Shown: positions 30,435 to 39,175, counted from the stretch's first letter. The stretch: DNA of 64,000 bases from Vulcanococcus sp. (GCA_019264575.1 JAHUZV010000018.1:38475-102474); one strand, 5' to 3'. Program-made: numbers and translations. The notes: generated by a model from the letters alone, not told the origin.

Positions 30435-31439
30435 TCACTGCCGGCCGCGGGTCACCTGGCCGAAGCTGCTGCCCGTGATGAGTGCTGGATCGGTGCTGGT
30501 GTCCACCGTGAATTGGCGCGACTCGCTCTGGCTGGTGCCATCCGGGTACACAAACGTGACCACGCCTTCGAGGCTCACCTGTGAACCATTGATGCCGATG
30601 GTCCGCAGCTGATCCACGCTGACCCGTTGAAACTGGCGGAAGAAGGCTGGATCGAATTGATCCGCCACCTCACCGCTGAAGCGTTGGCGTGCCGCCTGGA
30701 CATTGCCCAGGGAGAGTTCGTTGTAGAGCTGCTCCACGCTGGCGATCGCCTGCGTGGCGGCTGCATCGCTGCTGGCTTGCTGGCTCAGATCCGGCGCCAG
30801 TGGGGCCTCAGCGGTGGTGGTGTCAGGGCTGGGGGTGGTGAGTTCACCGGGCAGCCCAGGCCGCTGACCATCTGCGGGGTTGGTGCTGGGCAGGGTGGTT
30901 TGCAAGAGCAGCCAGGCCAGCCCGCCGCCCACACCCACCACCAGCACACCGGCCATGAAGCTCAGCACGGCCACCAGGCCATTGCTGCCGCTGCGGCCCG
31001 CAGCAGGTTCCAGCTCCCCGTCGTACTCCTCTGCAACCTCTTCCTCCAGCGGCGGCTGCTCTTGCGGAGGGGTGGGAGCTGTTTGGCTCGTCAAGGGAGA
31101 GGCCGGCTGCGCGGGCGCGTTGGCCTCTTGCAGGCCCAGCAGCCCGCGCAGTACCGCATCCATGCGCGCGCAGATCGGAGCGGCGAACACCTCATTCAGT
31201 TCCTGCTGCAGCCGCAGCTGCAGCCGTGCATCGGCGGGCAGGGGTGGTTGCTGGCTGGCGGCGCTGCTGAACCCTGGTGCGAGCACCAGGTATTTCAGGG
31301 CTGGCAGCAAGGCCAGTTGGCTTTGGCCGCAGAAATCACCCACCAGGGCCTGCAGCCGGCGTCCATCGAGGGGAAGGCCCCGCTCCAGATCGCTGAGGAT
31401 CTGGCGGCGCAGATTGGCTCCAAGCGCGTAATCGTTCAC
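30435..31439 (-). CDS. Single-span membrane protein ending the kinase/phosphatase cluster
   Basis: The 334-residue product starts at a GTG (31439) that overlaps the PP2C stop. Residues 1-110 form a cytoplasmic helical domain (LRRQILSDLERGLPLDGRRLQALVGDFCGQ). A Pro/Glu-rich linker leads to one membrane span (GLVAVLSFMAGVLVVGVGGGLAWLLL, about residues 160-185). The external C-terminus has a Ser/Thr/Pro-rich stretch and a folded part (EQLYNELSLGNVQAARQRFSG, FVYPDGTSQSESRQFTVD) that looks NTF2-like. It is the last gene of the FHA/kinase/VWA/PP2C string. Its architecture suggests transfer of a signal across the membrane. Confidence 0.65.
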   Translation of the reverse strand: MNDYALGANLRRQILSDLERGLPLDGRRLQALVGDFCGQSQLALLPALKYLVLAPGFSSAASQQPPLPADARLQLRLQQELNEVFAAPICARMDAVLRGLLGLQEANAPAQPASPLTSQTAPTPPQEQPPLEEEVAEEYDGELEPAAGRSGSNGLVAVLSFMAGVLVVGVGGGLAWLLLQTTLPSTNPADGQRPGLPGELTTPSPDTTTAEAPLAPDLSQQASSDAAATQAIASVEQLYNELSLGNVQAARQRFSGEVADQFDPAFFRQFQRVSVDQLRTIGINGSQVSLEGVVTFVYPDGTSQSESRQFTVDTSTDPALITGSSFGQVTRGRQ

Positions 31440-32644
31440 GGGTTCCTGGGCGCCGCGGCAGGCGGTGCAGCTGCAGGCATCTTGCCCTTTGCCGGCACGG
31501 CCGTGGCGCGGGCCCGCTGCCATTGGCGGTTCAGCTCAGCGTTCAGCGCCGTGCAGCCGGGGATCGGACCGCTCTGGCTAGCGGCGATCAAGGCGCCCAG
31601 GGGATCAGTGCTGGCCAGTTGTTGCAGCTGGCTGGCGAGCTGGGGCTGATTGAGCAGGGCCTTGAACTGGGCCCGGCGCTGGTTGAGGGTGGCCTGGATC
31701 TGCTCGGGGTTGGCGCAGAGTTGGCGTGCCTCGGCCTGCAGCGGCGTCTCCTGCCGTGTGACCAGCCACGCCGCTAGGCCAACGCCAGACGCCGCCAACA
31801 GCAGCAGGAGCCAGCGCCATCCCCGCGGCAGCACGCTGCTCCGCTTCGGCTTTGAGGCACGGTGGGCGATCGCCAGCGACACGTCATCGCCGCTGCCGGC
31901 CTGGGTGATGTGAGCCAGCCCCTGCTCCAGCTCCTGGCGATCGCGCACATCCAGCAGAGCGGCGCAGAGCTGCAGATAGTCGGCGTCGGTGGCGCAGGAT
32001 TTGCGTACGCCATCGGTGCTGAGCACCAGAGCCTGGAGATCGGTGTGTGGTTCCAGTGGATGCAGCTGGGTGCGCTCGCGCCAGAGCTGCTGCACGAAGG
32101 TCTGGCAGAGGCTGCCGGTGGCCTCGCTGCCGCTGTGTTCGCGTTCCTCGCTGAGTAGGGCAGCTTGGCCCTGTTGATCGATGGCGCTCAGATCCCAGTC
32201 GCCGATGCCGGTGCAGCCCCACCACTGCGGCGCCAGCAGCACCAGCCCCAGGGTGCTGCCGTAGAGCAGCGGTGAGAAGGGCTCGTGCTCGGCGCCTGGT
32301 CGCAACGCCCAGTCGGCAGTGATCGCCGCCAGCCAGCGCTGATGAATCGCGGCGGGGAGCTCCTGCTCCAGCAGTTGCCGCCAGCGCTCGGGTTCCGTCA
32401 GCGGAGTGCTGCTCAGCCACTGCTCCACCGCCTCCTGGCTCACCTGGCAGGCCAATGCACTGCCTCGGTGGCTGAGCCGGTAGCGACTTCCGCCGTGGCC
32501 ATCGGCCACCACCAGCAGCTGCAGGCTGCCGCCGCGGCCCTTGAGCTCCACGCTCAGGCTGGCGTCTTGGCAGGGTTTTTGCTGGCGGCGATGGGCGGCG
32601 CCAATCACGCTGCAGGCCTGCAGGTGCTGCCAGCGCGGGTTCAC
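31436..32644 (-). CDS. PP2C-family protein phosphatase with C-terminal membrane anchor
   Basis: The product (402 aa from GTG 32644, overlapping the VWA stop) has a PPM/PP2C domain at residues 1-255: metal-binding Asp in LLVVADGHGGSRYR (residues 43-55), then GIGDWDLSA, LVLSTDGVRKS and the terminal GSGDDVSLAIAH. A basic stretch (KPKRSSVLPRGWR) comes before one membrane span (WLLLLLAASGVGLAAWLV, about 268-288) and a helical external tail ending in Pro/Ala repeats. It should remove phosphate from Ser/Thr targets of the neighbouring kinase; that pairing is inferred from the operon. Confidence 0.85.
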   Translation of the reverse strand: MNPRWQHLQACSVIGAAHRRQQKPCQDASLSVELKGRGGSLQLLVVADGHGGSRYRLSHRGSALACQVSQEAVEQWLSSTPLTEPERWRQLLEQELPAAIHQRWLAAITADWALRPGAEHEPFSPLLYGSTLGLVLLAPQWWGCTGIGDWDLSAIDQQGQAALLSEEREHSGSEATGSLCQTFVQQLWRERTQLHPLEPHTDLQALVLSTDGVRKSCATDADYLQLCAALLDVRDRQELEQGLAHITQAGSGDDVSLAIAHRASKPKRSSVLPRGWRWLLLLLAASGVGLAAWLVTRQETPLQAEARQLCANPEQIQATLNQRRAQFKALLNQPQLASQLQQLASTDPLGALIAASQSGPIPGCTALNAELNRQWQRARATAVPAKGKMPAAAPPAAAPRNP

Positions 32645-33387
32645 CACACCAGGGGGCCCACGTCGTCGCTGGGATCCAGCAGCGTGGGGGGCAGATCCGG
32701 CAGGGGGATGTTGGCCGGGCTGTTGGCTGCTGTGCCCGCATCGGCTGCAGCCACGCGACTGGCGGGCATCGAGGCGGCCCCAACCACGGCGGTGGAGGCC
32801 CATTGGATGTACTGGGCCAGGGTGGTGGCGTTGCTCGCCTGCAGCGGCCGCCGCGGCGACTTGCCGCGTCCCGAGGGCTCAGGACCGATGAACTGCTGCA
32901 GCACCTCCAGATCAGCGTCATGGCCCATGGCAATTGCCAGGCGCACTGCTTTTTGGGCCCAAGGCCGCCGCATCAGATTGGCCAGCCCTGCATCGAAATC
33001 ATCGGTGGGCTGGCCGTCGGAGATCAGCACCAGCACTGGAGGCAGTGCCCGCTCCTCCATCGGCGGTGACTGCAGCGCATCGGCCACCAGATTGAGGGCA
33101 TCGCCCATCGCCGTGATGCCGCCGGCCTCCAGGTCGCGCCACTGCAGCTGCTGCACGGGGGTGGGTTCGGCCAGGTGCCAGGCCGCCTGATCGGCAAAGC
33201 GCACGGCCCGCACCAGCACCCGCGCTTCCGGGTTTTCGCGGGCCACCTCGGCCATGCCTGGCAGGGATTGGCGGATGGCCTGGTTGAGGGCCTGCATCTT
33301 GCCCTGGGCGGCCATTGAGCCGCTGCAATCGCAGAGGTAGATGAAGTGCAGCGGCCGGTTGCTGAGCCGAACGTTGGGGAAGGGCAT
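32641..33387 (-). CDS. VWA-domain protein, TerY-like
   Basis: The 248-residue protein begins MPFPNVRLSNRPLHFIYLCDCSGSM. Asp20-x-Ser22-x-Ser24 is the first part of the MIDAS metal site; TAMGDAL and LISDGQPTDD supply the other ligands. This layout (a short VWA domain with R-rich N-terminus, next to a kinase and a PP2C phosphatase) recalls the TerY-type proteins of Ter-associated signalling triads. The C-terminus after about 200 is Pro/Ala-rich and unstructured. No membrane span. Three bp separate it from the kinase stop, and its own stop overlaps the PP2C start. Confidence 0.8.
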   Translation of the reverse strand: MPFPNVRLSNRPLHFIYLCDCSGSMAAQGKMQALNQAIRQSLPGMAEVARENPEARVLVRAVRFADQAAWHLAEPTPVQQLQWRDLEAGGITAMGDALNLVADALQSPPMEERALPPVLVLISDGQPTDDFDAGLANLMRRPWAQKAVRLAIAMGHDADLEVLQQFIGPEPSGRGKSPRRPLQASNATTLAQYIQWASTAVVGAASMPASRVAAADAGTAANSPANIPLPDLPPTLLDPSDDVGPLVW

Positions 33388-33390
33388 GGC

Positions 33391-34725
33391 TTAGGGGCGT
33401 TGCACCAGGATCGCTCCGGCGCTGCTGTTGAGCTGCTGCAGGGCCGCGAGATTACAGGTTTTGCCGGGGTCCAGCTCGATGCTTTGCCCTGTGGTGGTGC
33501 GTCCACTCCAGCGGCTGGTGCTCAGGTTCTGCAGGCCCAGCAGGGTGGGGTCGCTGGGGTGGGCCACCAGCCGGGCCAGGGGTTCACGGATGGATTCGCC
33601 CACCAGGGGATCGAAGTGATGGGGCTGCAGTTCGTTGCCGGCCGCGGCGCTCACCAGGCCATGGGGCATCTCCAGGCGCAGCGGAGCAGGCAGGGGGGTT
33701 CCGCAGCTCCAGCAGGTGCTTGGAGCACCGGCAGCGGGGAAGGTTTCCTGGCCGCAATGGCTGCACAGCTGGCGTTGATCCAGGCAGAGGCTGATCGCCT
33801 GCTTCCACTGGCCCGTGAGCGTGCGCTGTTCGCTCTGGCGCAGGCCGGGGCCAAAGCTCTGCTCAAACAGGCGTTGCAGGCTGGCTGGATAGATGGGCCA
33901 GGTGATCAGAGCGGCGCTGTGCTCGATCGCATCGGGCCTGTTGCGGGGATCGCTGGGATCAAAGATGAAAAGTGCCTCCTCGCCATAGAGCCGGCGACGG
34001 GCTGGCTCGTCCAGGCAGCGGATCTCAAGCTCTCGCTGGCCGCGGAAGGGGTCATGCCGCGTCAGCAGCCGGAACAGCAGCACCGCCAGGGAGAAGAGAT
34101 CGCTGCGCGCGCTTGGTTTGGCCTGGCCCAGCAAGACTTCCGGCGCCATGAATCCAGGTGTTCCGAGCACGCTGCCGCTGCTCTGGCCATCCACATCCAC
34201 GTTGTCGTTGTCGCAGATGAGGATTCCGCCGCTGCTGGGCTCCAGAAACAGGTTGCCCAGGGAAACGTCCTTGTAACAAAGGCCCTTGAGGTGCAGCTGG
34301 TGGAAGGCCTCCGCCAGGTGAAAGCAGGCCTTGAGCACGCACTGAAGGCTGATGGCCAGATCGCCGCCGGCATGTCGGTGGGCACCAACAAATGCCTCCG
34401 GGCGCAGGCCCATCAGGTAGCCGAAGCCGACGGCGGCAGCGGGGAAGCGCCCCAGGCTTCCGGGGGCGGGATCCAATAGCGCCAGGGGCCAGAGGAAATC
34501 ACGGTTGGGGGCGCCGAGCCGGATGCTCTGCTGCAGCCGCTCCCGCAGTTGCGGATCCCTGGCGATGCAAGCCGGGAAGTACCACTTCAGCGCTAGGCGC
34601 TCCCCGCCGAGCTGCACGGCAAACACCTGTCCCTGGCTGCCTCCCCCCAGCCCCCGCTCAATCAGCAGCGGCTGCTCCAATCCTTCAAAAGGCAGGCTGG
34701 CGCCTTCGGGCAGCAACCAGTTCAT
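33391..34725 (-). CDS. Atypical Ser/Thr protein kinase with zinc ribbon
   Basis: The product has 444 residues (ATG 34725). The kinase domain includes the glycine loop ERGLGGGSQGQVF (23-35), Lys47 in LALKWY, the catalytic loop YKDVSLGNLF (Asp153, in place of HRDLKPxN) and ICDNDNVD (Asp172, in place of DFG). GTPGFMAPEVL and SDLFSLAVLLF are the activation-segment and helix F regions. A zinc ribbon follows (Cys321, Cys324, Cys338, Cys341). The last 100 residues form a beta-rich domain. Kinases of this motif pattern occur in TerY-P-like triads. The start overlaps the FHA gene stop by 4 bp. Confidence 0.85.
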   Translation of the reverse strand: MNWLLPEGASLPFEGLEQPLLIERGLGGGSQGQVFAVQLGGERLALKWYFPACIARDPQLRERLQQSIRLGAPNRDFLWPLALLDPAPGSLGRFPAAAVGFGYLMGLRPEAFVGAHRHAGGDLAISLQCVLKACFHLAEAFHQLHLKGLCYKDVSLGNLFLEPSSGGILICDNDNVDVDGQSSGSVLGTPGFMAPEVLLGQAKPSARSDLFSLAVLLFRLLTRHDPFRGQRELEIRCLDEPARRRLYGEEALFIFDPSDPRNRPDAIEHSAALITWPIYPASLQRLFEQSFGPGLRQSEQRTLTGQWKQAISLCLDQRQLCSHCGQETFPAAGAPSTCWSCGTPLPAPLRLEMPHGLVSAAAGNELQPHHFDPLVGESIREPLARLVAHPSDPTLLGLQNLSTSRWSGRTTTGQSIELDPGKTCNLAALQQLNSSAGAILVQRP

Positions 34726-35471
34726 GCGGGGGCTGGGTCCTGGCCGATGGCCTGGCGGATGCCGTTGCGGTGAGCCAAGGCCGTGCGGCGGTTGGCGAAA
34801 CCGTGGCGCACGGCTCGCCCATCGCGCAGCACTAGCACCAATGCGTGCTGCTTGCGCGAACCCAGCAGGATCCAGCCAGCCAGCGCCCCGGCCTGCAGCG
34901 GCCAGAACACCAAGGGAAACGGCAACAGCAGTAGCCCGCCCAGGCACAACAGCAGCCACCAGCTGAAGATGTGGGGGTGCAGCGGCAGGCTCTGCACGGC
35001 CGCCGAGCGGATATCTGCGACGGCCACCTGTTGCTCGCCAACGCTGATGCTGCGCGGCGGTGCGGCAGAAGGTGCGGCAGGTGGTGCGGTGGCGGCAGGC
35101 GCAACAGGTGGTTTTGCCGTCGCCACAGCTGGTGCAGGTGGAGTTGCCGCCTCGACGGCTGTGACGGACTCGAACACAAGCACCGGGCCACTGCGGCCGA
35201 GGCGGATTTCATCGCCGTGCTCCAAGCGCTTGCATTGATGCACCTGGCGGCCCTCCAGAAACGTGCCGTCGCTGCTTTGCCAGTTGCACACCAGCCATCC
35301 CTGGCTGCGGGAGAAGCGCACCACGGCATGGTGCTCCGAAACCCCCTCCTGATTGGCCAGGCAAAGGCTGTTGCTGGCTGCGCGCCCGATCGTGAGCGGT
35401 TTGGCGGGATCCAGTGGTGCCACCTTGCGGCGATCCGCCGCCAGCACCAGCCGTGCAGCAGGGGTGCTCAT
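34722..35471 (-). CDS. FHA-domain membrane protein
   Basis: The 249-residue product (ATG 35471) has an N-terminal FHA phosphothreonine-binding domain (about residues 20-105): LTIGRAASNSLCL, then SEHHAVVRF and DGTFLEGR (the usual Asn-Gly is Asp-Gly). A Pro/Ala linker follows, and then two membrane spans (IFSWWLLLCLGGLLLLPFPLVFWPLQAGALAGWILLG). It has a short, basic C-terminus. FHA proteins usually bind a phosphorylated partner, probably a substrate of the adjacent kinase. It overlaps the kinase start and the upstream small-membrane-protein stop by 4 bp. Confidence 0.85.
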   Translation of the reverse strand: MSTPAARLVLAADRRKVAPLDPAKPLTIGRAASNSLCLANQEGVSEHHAVVRFSRSQGWLVCNWQSSDGTFLEGRQVHQCKRLEHGDEIRLGRSGPVLVFESVTAVEAATPPAPAVATAKPPVAPAATAPPAAPSAAPPRSISVGEQQVAVADIRSAAVQSLPLHPHIFSWWLLLCLGGLLLLPFPLVFWPLQAGALAGWILLGSRKQHALVLVLRDGRAVRHGFANRRTALAHRNGIRQAIGQDPAPA

Positions 35472-35743
35472 GGTTGCCCGCGCCGGCGGCGCCACCACAG
35501 CTGCCAGTCGTCGCGCAGGTCGTTCCACCAGCCGCCGTCGCCCTCGCGGTAAGGCACAACGCGGCCAGGAAAGAGCAGGGCCTTGCTGGCCAGGGCCAGG
35601 GCGATCAACACCATCACCAGCAGCATCCAGCCGGGGATCGCTCCCACCCAGGTGGCGGCGAAGAAGGCGCGAATCGCGTACAGCCCGATCGTGAACGCCA
35701 GCCACAGCCGGAAGGGTTCCCAGGGGTCCCGTTGGCGCTGCAA
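35468..35743 (-). CDS. Small membrane protein heading the signalling string
   Basis: A hydrophobic protein of 91 residues from TTG 35743, or 112 from ATG 35806. Its core has two membrane spans (LWLAFTIGLYAIRAFFAATWVG, GWMLLVMVLIALALASKALLF) and then a Trp/Arg-rich end (WNDLRDDWQLWWRRRRGQP). The 4-bp overlap with the FHA gene places it in the same operon. The divergent FHA-PBP starts within a few bases, so the promoters must overlap the coding ends and neither start is firm. Function unknown. Confidence 0.6.
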   Translation of the reverse strand: MQRQRDPWEPFRLWLAFTIGLYAIRAFFAATWVGAIPGWMLLVMVLIALALASKALLFPGRVVPYREGDGGWWNDLRDDWQLWWRRRRGQP

Positions 35744-35751
35744 CGATCGGC

Positions 35752-38073
35752 GTGAAGGCTGGCCGTAGCCTATGGCCGGGCTGCAACACCCGCCTGGCCA
35801 CCGCATCGCATCTGGCTTCGTTGAAAGAGCGCCTGGCGCCTGTGCCGGTCCGGCGTGCCTGGCTTGAGTTGGCGCGCGCCGCTTGTGTGGGGCCGTGGCG
35901 GGACCGCCCAGCGGCAATCGCCAGGGTTTGGCCGTTGCTGCGCGCCCATCAGGCCCGTGTGGAGCTCTGGGCGGGTGGACGCCAGCTGAGCGAGCTGGTG
36001 CTTGAGAACCAGCGCTATCGCCTGGGCCGCGATCCTGCCTGTGAGCTCCCCCTGGCGGAGCCGGGGCTCAGCCGGGTGCACGCCATCCTCGAAAAGCAGC
36101 GCCCGAGCGATCGCGAGTTCGCTCTCGAGGATTTCAACTCCGCCAATGGGCTGTTTCACCGGGATCGCCGCATTCGCTGGATTCAGCTGCGCGATGGCGA
36201 TGCCGTGCGCCTGGGTTCACCGCTCAAGGGAGAAGCGCCGGAGCTGCGCTACCACCATCCCCGCAGTCCGCTTGAACAGGCGGCGCTGCTGCTGGGAGTC
36301 GCGGCCCTGGCCGGCTCCACCCTGCTGGTGAGCGGTATGCTCGTGGCCGCCAGCATTGGCGGCGGCTCGAAGATCCGCTCCATCTCCGGGCCGGTGAAGA
36401 TCTTCTCGGCCGATGGCCGCCAGATCGATGCCCGCGAGGGATCGTCCACCGCCTTGCCGTCGTTGCAGTCGTACCCGCTGCATCTGCGCCAGGCGTTGAT
36501 GGCCTCCGAGGAGGCGCGCTTCGGTTGGAACAGCGGTATCGACCTGTTCGGCACCCTGCGCTCGGCCCTGCTGGGCACCGGTGGCGGCAGCGGGCTCACC
36601 CAGCAGGTGGCTCGCATGGTGTACCCGGAGGTGGGCCGCGATGTGAGCCTCACCCGCAAGCTCCGGGAGCTGTGGGTGGCGCTGCAGCTGGAGGTGGGTT
36701 TCAGCAAGAACCGCATCCTCAAGCTCTATCTCGATCGGGCCTATCTGGGCCTGGGCACCGAAGGTTTCGAGCAGGCCTCCCAGCTGTATTTCCGCAAATC
36801 GGCCAGCGAGCTCGATGTGGGGCAGGCGGCTTTCCTGGTGGGCCTGCTGCCCAGCCCGAATGGCTACAGCCCCTGCAATCTCGAGGATCCTGGAGCGGGG
36901 CTGGAGCGGCGCAACCTCGTGCTCAAGCTGATGCACGAGCAGGGCTGGCTCAGCGATCAGGCCTTGATCGATGCCCAGCGCCGCCCGCTCAACATCGATC
37001 CATCGGCCTGCCGCGAATCCACCTTCAGCAGCTATCCCTTCTTCAGCGACTACGTGCTGGGGGAGTTGGAAGGCACCCGCTTCGGCCTCGACCTGAGCAG
37101 CGCTGATGCGGATGGCAACTACGCCGTGATCAGCACGATCAACCCCAAGCTGCAGCAGCTGGCGCAGGAACAGCTCAAGCGTTTTCTCGAGGGGCCGGCC
37201 GCGGCGGCAGGGCTCAGCCAGGGGGCCCTCATCACGGTGAACACCGCCACCGGCGACATCCTGGCCTACGTGGGCGGTGGCGACTACGGCCGCTCCAGCT
37301 TTGATCGCGTGCAGGCGCTGCGTCAGCCCGGCTCCACGTTCAAGCTGTTCCCCTTTTTGGCGGCCCTCGCCGCCGGCGTGAATCCGGCTGATGCGGTGTC
37401 GTGCGCGCCGCTGGATTACGTGGCGGGGTGCCGCAGCGGTGGCGGCAGCACCAGCGTGGCGGAGGGATTCGCCCGTTCCGAGAACGTGGTTGCGCTGCGT
37501 TTGGCGGAGCGAGCGGGGCTGCCGGCGGTGCTGAAGCTGGCCCGCCGCCTTGGCATCTCCACCCCGCTCGACGCGGACTACAACACGATGCTGGGCGGCC
37601 GCGAAACCTATCTCTACGAGCTGGCCCGCGCCTATGCCGTGGTGGCGAATGGCGGCCGTTCTGTGCCGATGCATGGTGTGAGCCGCATCTACGACCTCGG
37701 CATCTGCGGTTCGATCAAGAGCCTTGAGCAATGTCCGGAGCGGGGCATCACCGTGCCGATCGGCGAGCAGAGCCGCCAGCTGCTGTCGCCGGAGCTTGCC
37801 GCCACGATGGATCAGCTGCTGGCCGGGGTGGTGCAGGGCGGCACCGGCCGGGCGGCAGGACTGGTGCCCGATGCGCGCGGCAAAACGGGCACCACGAACA
37901 ACGGCGTGGATGTGCTGTTTGTGGGGTACTCGCCGGCCAGCAAGCTGCTCACCGCCATCTGGATGGGCAATGACGACAACACCCCGGCCCAGGCCGCCAG
38001 TGGAGCGCTGGTGGCGGAGCTGTGGGGCCGCTACATGCAGCAGGCGGCTACAGCAGTTCCCGGATCCGGGTGA
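35752..38073 (+). CDS. Class A penicillin-binding protein with N-terminal FHA domain
   Basis: The product has 773 residues from GTG 35752 (TTG 35821 is an alternative). An FHA domain occupies residues about 70-160 (YRLGRDPACE, LSRVHAILEK, NSANGLF). A membrane span follows (about 177-200). The GT51 transglycosylase (about 240-420) has ASEEARFGWNSGID, GGGSGLTQQVAR and KNRILKLYLDRAYLG. The transpeptidase has Ser528 in PGSTFK, SEN at 576 and KTG at 711. It makes and crosslinks peptidoglycan; the FHA domain should recognise a phosphothreonine on a partner. Divergent from the kinase/phosphatase string. Confidence 0.93.
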   Translation: MKAGRSLWPGCNTRLATASHLASLKERLAPVPVRRAWLELARAACVGPWRDRPAAIARVWPLLRAHQARVELWAGGRQLSELVLENQRYRLGRDPACELPLAEPGLSRVHAILEKQRPSDREFALEDFNSANGLFHRDRRIRWIQLRDGDAVRLGSPLKGEAPELRYHHPRSPLEQAALLLGVAALAGSTLLVSGMLVAASIGGGSKIRSISGPVKIFSADGRQIDAREGSSTALPSLQSYPLHLRQALMASEEARFGWNSGIDLFGTLRSALLGTGGGSGLTQQVARMVYPEVGRDVSLTRKLRELWVALQLEVGFSKNRILKLYLDRAYLGLGTEGFEQASQLYFRKSASELDVGQAAFLVGLLPSPNGYSPCNLEDPGAGLERRNLVLKLMHEQGWLSDQALIDAQRRPLNIDPSACRESTFSSYPFFSDYVLGELEGTRFGLDLSSADADGNYAVISTINPKLQQLAQEQLKRFLEGPAAAAGLSQGALITVNTATGDILAYVGGGDYGRSSFDRVQALRQPGSTFKLFPFLAALAAGVNPADAVSCAPLDYVAGCRSGGGSTSVAEGFARSENVVALRLAERAGLPAVLKLARRLGISTPLDADYNTMLGGRETYLYELARAYAVVANGGRSVPMHGVSRIYDLGICGSIKSLEQCPERGITVPIGEQSRQLLSPELAATMDQLLAGVVQGGTGRAAGLVPDARGKTGTTNNGVDVLFVGYSPASKLLTAIWMGNDDNTPAQAASGALVAELWGRYMQQAATAVPGSG

Positions 38074-39175
38074 TCACGGCCCAGCTGAGCCCCAGCAGCA
38101 GACCCCAACCCCAGCTGCTGCTCAGCATCCGCTGCAGCGCAGTGCTGCGCTCATCCGGGTTCTGGCGCGGCAGCTGCCAACCCAGTTGCAGTGCCCCGTA
38201 CACCAGTAGCAACACCCAGGCGGGGATCTCCAGGCCGGCGCTGCTGAAACGGAAGACGCGCCAGTGCAGCAGGCTCAGGCCAGCCGCCAGGGCAATCAAG
38301 GCACTGATGGCGCCGGAAGCACCACTCCAGCGGCGTGTGATTTGCCATCGCGCGGCGCAGAGGGCGGCCAGCCCCAGGCAGGCCAAGGCCGTGAGGCAGT
38401 AGCGGAGCACCACCGACCCCAGCTGCAATGGCGAATCCCCCAGCAGGATCAGCAGCACGATCAGGTTGAGGATTGCTTCGAGGCCATTGGCATGAATCCA
38501 GGCCTGGCTCAGCCATTGCCAGGCCTGCCGCGGTTGCTCGGCCTCTGCGCTGGTGAGCGGCCACTGCCGCTTGAGCCCTTTGAGCGGTCCGAGGCTGAAG
38601 GACTGCAGCAGGGCGAGCACGAGCACCAGCACAACCCCGCCGCTCCAGCCCCATCCCTCGAAGAGCGCGCGATCCAGTTCGGCTCCAACCCAGGCAAACA
38701 CCAGCGCGCCAGCAGCCGAGAGGGCCAAGCCAGGGCCAAAGCGTTCAAGCTGAAGTCGCAGGCGGATGGGCTGTTGGGGAACGCCAGTCGTCGTGTCCGG
38801 ACTGGGTTCGACCGGTGTCGCTGGAGCTGCTGCAGGGCGATCGGCGGCGGCTCGATCGGGCGGCGGCAGTTGTCCGGTGGCGGTGTGCAGCAGGTCCAAC
38901 AGTTCCTGCAGCACCGCTGGTGCATAGGTGGCACGCAGCTGCGCGGTGAGGCTGGCCAGGGCCGATTGCTGTTCGGCGCCTCGGCTGTGGAGCACCTGAA
39001 GCAGCAGGGGTTGGCTGGCTAAATCGCGGACGGGACCGCGCAGGCCGTCGTTGGCCCCGAGCGCATCCATCAGCCGGTTGCTGAGCGCCCGCGATTGGCG
39101 CAGGCTGGCGGGATCCGCCGCCAGCCAACGGTTCAGCTGCTCGCCCAGGTCGTGGCCAACACCCATGGGTCGCAT
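38048..39175 (-). CDS. Rhomboid-like multi-span membrane protein
   Basis: The 375-residue product has a cytoplasmic N-terminus (residues 1-140, Gln/Leu-rich with a Pro/Thr linker) and six or seven membrane spans. A rhomboid-like pair of motifs is visible: WIHANGLEAILNLIVLLILLG and RRWSGASGAISALIALAAG (GxSG, candidate nucleophile). The late His that completes the rhomboid Ser-His dyad is not obvious in the last helices, so protease activity is doubtful. It ends inside the PBP 3' end on the opposite strand (26 bp overlap). It may be an inactive rhomboid acting in membrane protein quality control. Confidence 0.6.
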   Translation of the reverse strand: MRPMGVGHDLGEQLNRWLAADPASLRQSRALSNRLMDALGANDGLRGPVRDLASQPLLLQVLHSRGAEQQSALASLTAQLRATYAPAVLQELLDLLHTATGQLPPPDRAAADRPAAAPATPVEPSPDTTTGVPQQPIRLRLQLERFGPGLALSAAGALVFAWVGAELDRALFEGWGWSGGVVLVLVLALLQSFSLGPLKGLKRQWPLTSAEAEQPRQAWQWLSQAWIHANGLEAILNLIVLLILLGDSPLQLGSVVLRYCLTALACLGLAALCAARWQITRRWSGASGAISALIALAAGLSLLHWRVFRFSSAGLEIPAWVLLLVYGALQLGWQLPRQNPDERSTALQRMLSSSWGWGLLLGLSWAVITRIRELL

